DNA from: Sarcophilus harrisii
Lineage: Eukaryota; Chordata; Mammalia; Dasyuromorphia; Dasyuridae
Assembly (NCBI RefSeq): GCF_902635505.1
Contig: NC_045429.1
Span: 464,707,359-464,771,358 of the forward strand
Direction: 5' to 3'
DNA length: 64,000 nucleotides
In this document: in pieces, positions 1-11,276 of the stretch
Layout of the letters: each line of letters opens with the position of its first letter
Numbering within the stretch: the first letter of the stretch is position 1
The notes under the pieces: model-generated
Told to the model about the DNA's origin: nothing
Databases searched by the model: none
What the model saw: the letters and a program-made list of their open reading frames with translations, nothing else
Program-made: the position numbers and the translations under genes

Positions 1-261
1 CTGGAAGGAAAACAACACAACCGATAAGATGATTACCACAATTGTCACAATTTTCTTCCATCTCAGACTTAGGGAGGTGAAGGAAGAATCATTTGCTTTC
101 TTCGAATCCCCTCCTCTCTCCCCACCCTTTTGTGTTAATGGAAGATTGGTCATTTTGTAGACAAGACAAATTGGAAAGGCAAAGGACTAAGGAAATCCTG
201 ATAATCCCTCTTTGTAGATAGAGGTGATAATCCTGTTGTACCTTGCCTGACCTGGTCAGAC

Positions 262-423
262 CAGTTTATAACAGTCAGTCAACAAGAATGTGTTAAGCAC
301 CTATTATATTCCAGGCATTGAACTGAGCCTCTGACCCAGGGACACCAAAAAATGGCAAAAGACATTCCCTGCTCACAAGGAGCTCACAGTCTAATGGAAG
401 TGACAACACAGAAATATACATGA
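262..423. repeat. CR1/L3-like LINE fragment (unit A copy)
   Basis: The stretch reads like the 3' part of the CR1/L3-type repeats of marsupials: a 'cagtcaacaagaatgtgttaag' type opening, then 'ctattatattccaggcattg' and 'ctcacaaggagctcacagtc'. It is present at the same place in unit B, so it predates the duplication. The family is assigned from memory of the consensus. Confidence 0.6.
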
Positions 424-1785
424 CAGAGAACATACATGTTTCTACCTATCTGTGATGAATGGGAGGCAATCAACAAGAGGTATTGATAAGTCTGAATACA
501 CCCAGAGAAGGCCTATGAATATGATGGAGATTTTGCCATATGAAGACTAGCTGAAAGAACTGAGGCTGCTTAACCTGAAGAAGAGAAAACTTGGGCAACA
601 CAAAATACTCTTTAATACCTGAAAGGCTTTAATATCTAGGAAGAATCACTCTTGTTCTGCTTGGCCCCAGAGGAATTCCCTAGGACCAAAGAATATAGGC
701 TGGACATGATGACAAGTGTCTTAATAATGGGTTCCCTATCAGGTATATGCAGATATGAGTTTGAACCAGAGGGCCCCTGAAGCCCCTTCCAGGGACTAGG
801 AAACAAGAGGTGGCTTACATCATCATTAGCATCCAAATGAATTTGGTTAGAAACCTTTCTTCCTAGCAGTGTTTGTTCTTCCTGGCAAAGGAAGACTTCT
901 CAGACTTAACTTGAAAGAACAGAGGTTTCCCATAGCACCTTTTGAATTGCTCCCGTAGGTCTAACATGTTGATCTCTAATGGGAAACCATTACTCTGATG
1001 AGAGCGCTGTCACAATTACCTAAGGCTTTCACTGATTTATAGAGTGCATGTGGCAAGCACAACAGAAGCCTCTTATGTGGAATTTAGTTCCTCCTTTAGA
1101 TTTCCTTTCTAGGCTGGAGGAACCATGGGAAGCTTTTTAGACAGAATTGCAAGACCTCTTGTCTGCTCAGTAGTGGCTGGTTTTTATTTTTACGACAGTT
1201 TTTTGTTCTGTCTCAAGTTCATCAGCAGAATTCCTCATCTCCAGGGTTTTTGGGTCACAAAAATCAGGAGGCAGAAACTATTTCAAGTTAATGAGAAGCT
1301 TCTTGATAGCCACATGCAATGACATGTTGCATGTTGATAGCCTGCAGAGGACTACAATATTCCCCGAAATTTCCTCCCATTTTTATACCTTTGATCAAAG
1401 AAATCATATTTCTCCCCTTTATTCAATATTGTTCGCCAGTTGACCCAGTAATGACAAAATGTCTGTTCCTCATTCTGAAGACATTCTATTTCTGAGATCA
1501 TCCAGAATTATCCTCTCATTGAATTGTGTGATTTGTGAGCCTATTGTCCCCTCCAGGAAGCTTATGAATTATTTTTCTCATCTGACTAGTCTGTTATAGT
1601 CAGACACAATTTAACCTTCACCAGTGACCTCCATATGCTAGAAAAAAGCATGATCTCACTGAGCACATTCCTAAGGTTTCCTTTCATTATAAATCTTTGA
1701 GTTCATAGATGCTTTGTGCCCAGAGTGAATTTTCTGCTAAACAGGTGTATGCTCAATTTCTATGCCTTCCTCATATATGATTTCT
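424..1785. other. 3' flank or 3' UTR of ZNF unit A, no gene seen
   Basis: No coding feature is convincing here. The stretch aligns along its length with 34,036-35,450 downstream of unit B, at roughly 90% or better in the parts I compared. A minus-strand AATAAA lies at 1,418-1,423, about 540 bp past the unit A stop, and could be a poly(A) signal. The matching place in unit B lacks this hexamer, so I hold that call weakly. Confidence 0.4.
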
Positions 1786-1958
1786 ATATCATCCACAAAT
1801 TCTGATAGTAAACAAGCACTGACTTTAGGCTAAAGCTTTTACTACATTGATTACAACCATAAAGTTTCCTTTCGGTGTGGATTCTCTGACATTGAACAAG
1901 ATTGGATTTCTGTGGAAAAGTCTTTCTCCAATAGTTACATTCATAAGGATTTTCCTAA
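1786..1958 (-). pseudogene. Decayed C-terminal zinc fingers beyond the unit A stop
   Basis: Minus-strand translation past the present stop still reads as finger debris. First comes NPYECNYWRKTFPQKSNLVQ with its second Cys and first His lost, then CNQCSKSFSLKSVLVYYQ, then a stop. The reading frame differs from that of the intact exon. The gene once encoded at least two more fingers and a short tail. Related tails lie past the stops of units B and C. Confidence 0.75.
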
Positions 1959-3886
1959 TTATGAAGTCTCTGATGTGCAATAAGATAGCTCTTTACTCAA
2001 AGACTTTTCACATTGATTACACTGATGTACAATAAGATGAGTGCTTTGTGTAAAAGCCTTTCCACATTGTTTACATTCATAAAGACTCTCTCCAGTGTGG
2101 ATTCTCTGGTGCGCAATAAGATAACTCTTCAGTCTAAAAGACTTTTCACATTGATTACATTCATGAGAATTATCTCCAATGTGGATTCTCTGATGTTTAG
2201 TAAGATGAGCCTTCTGTGTAAAAGCCTTTCCACATTGTTGACATTCATAAGGCCTCTCTCCAGTGTGGATTCTCTGATGTTTAATAAAATCAGTCCTCCA
2301 TGTAAAAGCCTTTCCACACTGATTACATTCATAAGGCTTCTCTCCAGTGTGGATTTTCTGATGTTGGAAAAAACCAGTTCTCCATGTAAAAGCCTTTCCA
2401 CATTGATTACATTTATAAGGCCTCTCTCCAGTATGGATTCTCTGATGTTGAAAAAAAACAGTCTTTCGTGCAAAAACCTTTCCACATTGTTTACATTCAT
2501 AAAGATTTTCTCCAGTGTGGATTCTCTGGTGTGCAATAAGATACCGTTTCACTCTAAAAGACATTTCACACTGATTACATTCATGAGAGTTCTCTCCAGT
2601 GTGGATTCTCTGATGTTTAATAAGATGAGCTCTCTGTGTAAAAGCTTTTCCACATTGATTACATTCATAAGGTTTCTCTCCACTGTGGATTCTCTGATGT
2701 TCAATAAGAAATCTTTTTTCTCTAAAAGCCTTTTCACATTGGTTACATTCATAAGGTTTTTCTCCAGTGTGGGTTCTCTGATGTTCAGTAAGAAATCTCT
2801 TTTCTCTAAAAGCCTTTCCACATTGATTACATTCATAAGGTTTCTCTCCAGTGTGAATTCTTTGATGTTTAGTAAGTTTATTCTTCCATGTAAAAGCTTT
2901 TCCACATTGATTACATTCATAAGGTTTCTCTCCAGTGTGAATTCTCTGATGTTTAATAAGATGAATTCTCTGTGTAAAAGCCCTTCCACATCGATTACAT
3001 TCATAATTTTCTCCAGTGTGGATTTTCTGATGTTGAATAAAACCTGAGTTCTGTGAAAAAGTATTTCCATATTGTTTACATTCATGAGGTTTTTGGCTAT
3101 TGTGGATTTTCTGATGTGCAGGAAGATAGCTCCTCACTCTAAAAGACTTTTCACATTGTTTATATTCATGAGAGTTCTCTCCACTGTGGATTTTCTGATG
3201 TACTATAACATGAGCACTCTGTGTAAAAACCTTTCCACATAGTTTACATTCATAAGGTTTCTCTCCAATGTGGGTTCTCTGATGGTGAATAAAACCAGTC
3301 TTCCATGTAAAAGCCTTTCCACATTGAATACATTCATAAGGCTTCTCTCCAGTGTGGATTCTCTGATGTCGGAAAAAACCACTCTTCCATATAAAAGTCT
3401 TTCCACATTGTTTACATTCATAAGGATTCTCTCCAGTGTGAACTTTCTGATGTGCAAGAAGATAACGCTTAACTCTAAAAGCCTTTCCACATTGATTACA
3501 TTTATAAGGTTTCTCTCCAGTATGCATTCTCTGATGTGCATTGAAACCATCCCTCCGTGTAAAAGTCTTTCCACATTGATTACATTCATAACGTTTCTTT
3601 CCAGTGTGGACTCTCTGATGCGTATTACAATAGCTCTTCACTTGATTATATTCATGAGACTTCTCTGCTGTGTGGATTCTCTGATGTATAAGAAGTGCAC
3701 TTTGTATAAAAGCCTTTCCACATTGGTTACAATCATATTTCTGTTCAGTGTGGATTCTCTCATGTGTAGCACAGATTTCTCTCCAAGTGAAAACACAGGG
3801 ACCATCATTCATGAATGTTTGCTTGTGAATTTCATCCACAGAAGGGCCGAGTTCTGCAATATTTTTCATTTGGAGTCTGTTCTCTC
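1959..3886 (-). CDS. Unit A KRAB zinc-finger gene: C2H2 finger exon (last coding exon)
   Basis: This exon encodes the DNA-binding part of a nuclear KRAB-C2H2 repressor. The acceptor is a T-rich tract ending TTTTTTAG and the exon enters in phase 1, matching the KRAB-B donor. With the exons at 11,256-11,224, 7,911-7,785 and 6,315-6,220 the CDS is 2,184 nt (727 aa). After a linker of about 50 residues come about 21 fingers from residue 138 onward, mostly with CX2CX12HX3H spacing and TGEKPYEC linkers. Finger 1 is one residue short, finger 2 is a remnant, and fingers 8 and 9 have a zinc Cys changed to Tyr. The end is odd: finger 21 loses its last His by fusion to the next finger, then a 2-nt loss shifts the frame to a short novel tail ending SETS. 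The family commonly silences retroelements through TRIM28; the target here is unknown. Confidence 0.93.
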
Positions 3887-6219
3887 CTAAAAAAGAAAAA
3901 AACAACAACAAAATAAAACAAATACAGTTAACACCCATATACACACACACTTTCTTATGTCCTCTCCCCATAATAGGCAGAACAAACTCAGTTACTTCCT
4001 ATTTCCCCAAAGAGAAAAATCTTAAATGGACAGAACCAATCATTTTTAAATCCCATTAACTCAGTTTCCAAAGATGATTTAATTTACAAATAGTTTCCCA
4101 CACAATTAAATGGATCTTCCCAATAAACCTGTGATACAGGAAGGGCCATCAACCTCATCACATGCCACACTTAGACTGTGAGCTCAGAATGGCAGTGTGA
4201 CTTGACAGATCCCCCCCACTTCAGACTAGAATTCAAACTCTGTGAATAGGCATGTTCTGTCCACAGTACTTGATAAATTATCTCAACTCACAATCTTTCC
4301 CTTTCATTGTAATTTCAATCCTTTTTTTTTTATTGATACAATACCATTTGGTGGATATATGCTAAATATTCCAATTATCACGTATATATTACCTATGAGA
4401 ATGATGAATTTTCCTGATGATCATTCTCAATCCTATTTTTTTATGTTGCAATATTTAAGGTCAAATGCAAAATACTAACAAAGTTTTTGCATTTACCTGA
4501 GGTATGAGATTTTTTTTTTAATACCTTGACCCATTAATTTTTTTGAGATAACCATTATTTCTTTTTCAAAATTATCTTCAAATGCCTTTGCTTATAAAAC
4601 AAAATGAAAATCCTCCTAACAAATCAATTTTTAAGAATGGATAAAATTTTTCATGTTTGAAAATGTGTTTCATACAAGAATTTGAGTTTATCTTCCTGTG
4701 GTAAAGAAGGGAAGAACAGGTTTCACTACTGGTCCCCCTACACCTTTTCCCCTTTAGAGGGAATTCACAATTCCCTTGGAGGGCTAAAACAATGTTCCCA
4801 GGAATCTGACCCCAAAAGTTGTCAGTGGCAACTTGTGTGATCAATAACTGTACCATTTGATTCCAGGTATTTTATCTTTTGGGATAATAAGTATGTGCAT
4901 GTTTCAGCTGTAACAACTTTCTGAAGTGATTCCAAACTATCATGATCAGGAATATACTATCTGTGCAGTGAGTCCATCAAACTGACTAAGGGCAACGTAG
5001 TCTTTCAGATTCTCCACGTGATATCAGATTGTTGGCAAAATTCCAGAAGATTAGACATTTATCTGCAAATATTAACAGTCATACAAGACCCTCAGTGGGT
5101 GTGTCTCACTGCACAAGGATTGTTCTCTCCTTCCTGGGTTATCTAGTAATCACACCTCATCCAACCTGTCATCACCAGAACAAAACATTGCTTGGGTTTG
5201 CATTCTCACAGCAGGGATGGCAGGCCCCTTGTGAAGAGTGAGAGTGTAACCAGTTTACTAGTGGAAAATATAAAATTATGTCTGAAGAAATTCTGTCCTT
5301 TCAAATGTTGTTTTATATAAAAACATTATATTGAAAAAGTAAAGCAGTATTTGCAATGGACCTGCAAGTACATTTGTTATTGTATGCAGTACTTGTTTTG
5401 AGCCAATAGAAACTAAATCTTTTTAATAGTAATTAGCAATTCATTAGAACTCAGTAGAGAATTGAAAAAAAAAATGGATTTCCATCCCTCAGCAGGAAAT
5501 TATCCAGTTCTGATAATTTTAAATAGGATTATTATTAATATAATTATTATAATAACTCTTAGGATTCTTATTAGAATAAATTGAAAATGTTTATATAGTA
5601 TATGTATACATACAGTCTATAAAGGCTATGACTTTCATTTGATTTTAACTATTTCCTCCCCAATTCTGCTTTCTTTCTTAGACTATTACTATTTTCACTA
5701 ATTAGTGATTTGATGCAGCACTAAATTTAGTACCATTTTATCCAGTCCACAGTGGGTTTCTACATAGCTGTGGGTGGGTGGTCTGTCCCATCAGTTTGTA
5801 CCCTCCAAGAGAACAAGAAATGTCTCATATCTCTATGTTCCTGGTACTCATCTGAGGGCCTGGCTTGTAGCAGATAATTAAAATATTTATTGACTTGAAG
5901 TTCTACGAGAGAATTCATCTTGGATAACCTAATCCCTTTTGGCACTTTGAAGAGAATTCCATGTCCCCAAATCCCAAACAAAGATTTCATATGGGATCAC
6001 TGCAAGGGAGCTAAAAGACCATGGAATCCAAACTTCTCATTTTATAGATGAGGAAACTGAGATTGAATGACTAGCCCAGGAAGCCACTGTTAAAAAAAAA
6101 AAAAAAGGTGGAAAAGAATTCTAAGGCAGGTCTTTCTACCCCAACTCTAGTACTCACCTCATGACAAGACCAAGAAGGTTCTTCTTATCTCTCTCATATC
6201 CCTGCTTTCCCTCACTCAC
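3887..6219 (-). other. Unit A intron between KRAB-B and finger exons
   Basis: This 2.3-kb intron is AT-rich with no credible ORF. A CA run lies about 55 bp before the finger-exon acceptor, near 3,940. Bases about 4,015-5,640 have a counterpart in unit C but not in unit B. The part from about 5,760 to 6,095 holds the 'gatgaggaaactgag' type motif of L2/MIR-like ancient repeats and is shared by all three units. Confidence 0.6.
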
Positions 6220-6315
6220 CTGAAGGGCAGCTCCTTAGGCCTTTTTGGTCCAGCATCCATGGTGCTTCCCTTTCCTCAAAATAAGAAATTACATCTTCTC
6301 TGGGAACTGGAAGGC
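6220..6315 (-). CDS. Unit A KRAB-B box exon
   Basis: The 96-bp exon has the standard KRAB-B length, with acceptor CTCAG and donor CAG|GTGAGT. Entered in phase 1 from the KRAB-A exon it reads GLPVPREDVISYFEEREAPW followed by MLDQKGLRSCPSG. This fits the KRAB-B pattern (x-DVIS-x-x-E-x-x-E-x-PW), which strengthens TRIM28-dependent repression by KRAB-A. It leaves in phase 1 to the finger exon. Units B and C have exons of equal length that differ by a few residues. Confidence 0.93.
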
Positions 6316-6715
6316 CTGAGCAAGGAAATCAGTCAGAGATAAAGGAGAGAAGCTCATAATTTAGTTCTTTACAAAAAAGAGTGAGGATCTAGAACTGCTC
6401 CATTTTGAGATTCACCCCATTATATTCAAATTCATAGGAGTTTATGGTCATTCATTAGAGCTTGTAAAGTAAATAACCCCTCAAAAATGTGCCACGTTAT
6501 CTGCTGTGCAATTTGCTGTGAGAAAGAGCCAAAACCTCTGCCACAATCCCCAACTCCCATCCTTTTAGGTTCCATTCTGGAAGAACTTTCTAACTCTACA
6601 ACTGGTTAAAAAGTGTTATTGGGCCACAGCATCTCCAGCCTGATCATAAAGGACCTTGGTCTCAGCCCATGTTTTTCATACAAGGATGGACCCATTCATA
6701 GTCTCCATTATCTAG

Positions 6716-6960
6716 ATGTGATAGGGAGCTGGTAGTGCAATGGAGACAGACCTGGACATAGAATCAGGAGTGCCTGAGTTTAAATTGAGTCTCAGACAAT
6801 CACTAGCTGTGTGCCCCTTCTTAACTACTTAACATCAGTTTGCCTCAGTTTCCTCAACTCTCAAAATAATATCATCTCATTTGTAAGGTTATTGTGAGGA
6901 TAAAGTGACATATTTAATTAATTTTAAGTTTATGGAATAAAAACATTTCTATAACGCAGT
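6716..6960 (+). repeat. CORE-SINE (MIR/MAR1-like) in unit A
   Basis: The order is that of a CORE-SINE: a 'ggtagtgcaatggagacaga' head, 'gagtttaaattgagtctcag', 'cactagctgtgtgccc', then the core 'tgcctcagtttcctca' and 'ggttattgtgaggataaagt'. The same copy sits at 38,790 in unit B and 63,505 in unit C, so it was already in the ancestral unit. Confidence 0.75.
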
Positions 6961-7911
<951 letters not shown>

Positions 7912-8125
7912 CTAAATCACCAAAATCATATGTTGTAGAGCTGAAAGACACTTGAGAATTAAAGAGTTCACAGACCCTCACCAATTTATAGGAGGAAACT
8001 GAAACACAGAGAACGATTTTGCCTAAAGTTCATCCTTTTTATGAGTATCAGTCAACTCTTAGAAACCATAGTTATTAAAAGTCTTATTAAAATGGGAGAA
8101 AAGCATTTCATATTATTATTTGGAA

Positions 8126-8700
8126 TAAAGTCCTAAAAAATGACCATAGGGAATTATCCAAGAATAATTCATTCTGATCAAATGGGATTTGTACCAGAGA
8201 TGCAAGGATAGTTCAATGTTAGGACAACAATGAACATAACCAATCACATTCTAAACCAAAACATCCAAGACCACACAGTCATTTCAACAGATAAAGAAAG
8301 TGCATTGCATAAAGTACACCATTCTTTTATGGCAAAAATTTAATTAGTAGTATAGGCCTAATGGGACCACTTTCAAGAGTATAAAAACATCTATCTAAAA
8401 CCAAAAGTATCACACAAAATGGGATTTCATTAGAAGTTTTTCCGATAAATTCAGGAGGGAAGCAAGGATGGTTACTCTCCCTAGTCTTGTAGAAATGCTG
8501 GCAATTGCAAAAAGACAAGAGAAAGGACTTAGAGGAACAAAAACAAGTTAAAAAAAGAGCATCAAAATATACCTGTATGCTGATGTTAGGATGAGTTACT
8601 GGATACTGAGTATCCAGTGTGACTATTAGCTTAAGCAAAGGTGCAGGTTGGAAAATGAATCCTCCAAAGTTAAGAGCATGTCTAAATAGTAAATACAAAC
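8126..8700 (+). mobile_element. L1 ORF2 reverse-transcriptase fragment (unit A copy)
   Basis: Plus-strand translation gives pieces of the L1 RT core in order: IIHSDQMGFVPEMQG, then NITNHI, VISTDKESA and later GCPLSPLLF-like and FADDM-like stretches, all interrupted by stops. It is an old, dead LINE fragment. Its counterpart in unit B continues further upstream and has a younger L1 inserted in it. Confidence 0.75.
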
Positions 8701-9188
8701 TACAAGAAAGAATAATTCCATTCCAAAAAAGTAAAATGTGAATACAATAAGTGGGGATCAACTTCACAGAGCACACAGGAAGTGTTTAATAGATTCAGTT
8801 ACAAAGCAATCAAAGAAATGAAGGACAACCTAAAAGTTGGAAGATTATTAAGTGCTCAGGGTTAAATTGTGAAAATATAATAAAAATAACACTTCCCCAA
8901 ATAATTGAAATTTTTAATACTATACTACTATTGTAAGTGAAATCTGGCAAAAAGGCTGATGTTGGGGAAGACTGTCTCAGTTTTGTCAACTAATAGAAAA
9001 TAAGGAAAGTGAGGAAAATGCTCATGGGGGTGACTCAGCCAAGATAGCATGCAGAAAGGGGAAGTAATGAAGTCTCTCCACAAACTCTTAACAGTTTGTA
9101 TAGACCAAATGGAAGCGACAAGGCAATGGCAAATACTAAAACAAATTCATGAGACTTTGAAAAAGGGAAGAAAAAGTAAAAACAAGTC

Positions 9189-9802
9189 TGTGGTGTTCTT
9201 TTTCCAAAACACAGCCAGATGATAAAAGTTCAAACCTTTATTGTGTCCTTCAATATAGCCCAGTTAGCTCAGGCCTATCTTTCCACTTGGTTCTATGAGC
9301 ACCACCCGAATGTCTCCAAATCCAAAGGTTTGTCCTTCCGACTCCAGCCAGCACCAAGGTAGAAGATGCAATGCAATCTCTCTTGCCTTGAAGATAGGGC
9401 TTGTGGGCTTCCTCCCAGAGTGCTTCTCTCCGATCCCTGGGAATGTTCCCAAGTAACTCTCTCAAGTGGCTCACTGGAGCTGTATTTATGCTACTTCTCC
9501 AAGAGTGGGATTGTGGGATATCTCCCAGCATGCTCTCTGGCCCTAAGGGAGGTGTGAATTCAGATATCTCTAAACCCTGAAATCTCCCAAACGTGTGAAC
9601 TCCATTGAGTACTTAGATACTTATGAGCTCTCTAAAGGTGTGAACACAAGCATTTCTATCAGTTGTACTTAGTACCTTGTTTCAAGTTCTGGCCCAAAAT
9701 ATCTCCTTCTAAGATCAAATCAATCATATTGAACCATGCCAAATTAGATAATTATTGTCTCTATCAATTCCAAAGGCTTAACAGTTTGTAAAGATTCCAA
9801 CA
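9189..9802 (-). mobile_element. Solo retroviral LTR, 614 bp, with 6-bp target duplication
   Basis: The element starts TG and ends CA and is flanked on both sides by CAAGTC (9,183-9,188 and 9,803-9,808). Unit B has an uninterrupted site with one CAAGTC at the matching place. An AATAAA on the minus strand sits near its 3' end, as in an R region. No internal viral sequence is attached, so it is a solo LTR left by recombination. It shares stretches with the LTR at 20,240-20,819. Six-bp duplications are typical of class II (ERVK-like) elements, but I cannot fix the family. Confidence 0.85.
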
Positions 9803-10322
9803 CAAGTCTCTATAGAAAAGAGAACAAGGTAAAACTTAAGTATCACCAGACTATCAGAGTGCCATTAAAAAAGCAGCCTAGACACAGAACTTCAAAAAAT
9901 CTTTAAACTCCCCACATTACTTCTAAAGACAGGATAAAACAGAAATAAAGCACAGAAGTTTTGATAGGACAGACCAGGAATTTTGCCTCAGCTATGTGCT
10001 TCCAGATGTTCTTACTGTAACCTTCTACAGTGAAAAGAGTTCCTTTCCCAGATGAAGTCCACAGAGCCACTATCTTAGAGGTCATAAAAGACCATATCCT
10101 TGATCCCTCTCCTGTTCCAGGAGCCTTGGGAAAATGCTAAAATGTCCCAATATGGGCAACCTCCACTGGTCTCCCACCTTGCTAGCTTCTCCCAGGATGA
10201 GCCTGTATGCTTTTATATGAATAGAGCTCCTGATGGCCAAGAGAAAATCTCTCTAAATCTTTATCTACCTAGAACCACACATCACTTCCTGGAAAAGGCC
10301 TCTATATGAAGACTCCCAAGAA

Positions 10323-10680
10323 CTTCACAGCCAAAATAAAATGCAGAGCTTCTGGCTCTGTGAGAGGAATACTGCAAGTAGCCAAAAAGACATCCAAATC
10401 CAGTTCAACCACTAAGGACCCCCATTAGGATGCCACACAATTTGGCAGCAACCATTACTAAAGAGCAGAGAGCTTGGAATGGGTCAATGCCAGAAGGCAA
10501 AGAACAGGGTCTCGCAGCCAACAGTAATTTATGAAGCAAAACTGAGTATAGTGCTCTAAGGGTAAAAGCATTCCTGATGAAAGGACCATACGTGGAGAAA
10601 ACTTTCAAGTGAAGACAAACGCAAAAAGACAGACTAACTGTGTGTCCCCTCTGATCCCTACTGGGGCTCACAGAAGGAAT
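10323..10680 (+). mobile_element. L1 ORF1 remnant (unit A copy)
   Basis: The stretch keeps the nucleotide backbone of marsupial L1 ORF1: 'ggaatactgcaagtagcc', 'gagagcttggaatggg' and 'gcaaaactgagtataatg'. It is too decayed to translate as one protein. It lies within the near-identical A/B tract (copy at 47,960-48,310). Confidence 0.65.
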
Positions 10681-11223
10681 CAAAAGAGAGGAAAGGTGGG
10701 AGTGGTTCTGTTATGATCTTAAGGTGAGACTGGGATGGGAAGAGGAACATACTAAGGTGGGTGAATATAAAGGAGGACTAGGAAACATTATCTCATTATT
10801 GAAGAGGGTCTAGAAATAGACATTTCTACAAACAAGGAGGAGGGAGTGGGGGTGAGTACCTCTGATACCTGAACCTCAGTCATCTACTTAAAGGAAGGAA
10901 GACTACACACAATGCAGAGCTGGTTGGGAAAATGCATTTTACTCACCAGGGAAAAGGTGGGAAAGGAGAGAAGGGAGAGGGGAGTTAGAGTGAGGAGGGA
11001 TTAATCCTAAGCAAAACAAACTCAAAGAATGTACAAGAATATATAGAGTTCTTTTTTGAGGTGGCAAAGGGAATCTGAGGAATTACTCACAAATGGGGAA
11101 TGGGCAAATAAGTAACACAACAAAAGTACCTCTGTTATTTCTGCTTAGGAAAAGAAAAGGCAACTAAACTAGTTTGCGAAAATGTGATCAAGGGAGAGAA
11201 ATCTTCAAATAGACTGCACTCAC

Positions 11224-11276
11224 CTGAGGAGGGGGTCTAAGGCTCCCAGGGCCCATTTCTTCTGGCTCCAGGATCC
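11224..11276 (-). CDS. Unit A start-codon exon
   Basis: The acceptor is CCTCCACAG and the donor CCTCAG|GTGAGT. An ATG at 11,256-11,254 opens MGPGSLRPPPQ and joins in phase 0 to the KRAB-A exon at EIVTFKDV. The first 20 bases of the exon are 5' UTR. The whole four-exon coding model is a multiple of three, and unit B has a matching exon, which supports this start. A KZNF with a short N-terminal peptide before KRAB-A is normal. Confidence 0.85.

Larger units (their letters stand above)
7912..11223 (-). other. Unit A intron between start exon and KRAB-A exon
   Basis: This 3.3-kb intron is built largely from old LINE pieces and one LTR, listed separately. The stretch 9,813-11,115 matches unit B at about 99% although the surrounding intron does not. 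Nothing else in it looks coding. Confidence 0.6.

Noticed and set aside
2013-3047. Plus-strand open frame of 344 codons opposite the unit A fingers
   Set aside because: It is the antisense shadow of the C2H2 repeats (periodic [13 protein letters not shown] pattern), also seen opposite units B and C. It has no domain or promoter of its own.
2129-3589. Minus-strand frames with repeated [11 protein letters not shown]-type motifs
   Set aside because: These are the finger repeats read in the wrong frame.
10405-10683. Minus-strand 92-codon frame conserved between units A and B (also 48,039-48,317)
   Set aside because: The conservation is explained by the whole 1.3-kb tract being about 99% identical, and it overlaps an L1 ORF1 remnant on the other strand. 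There is no start context or domain.
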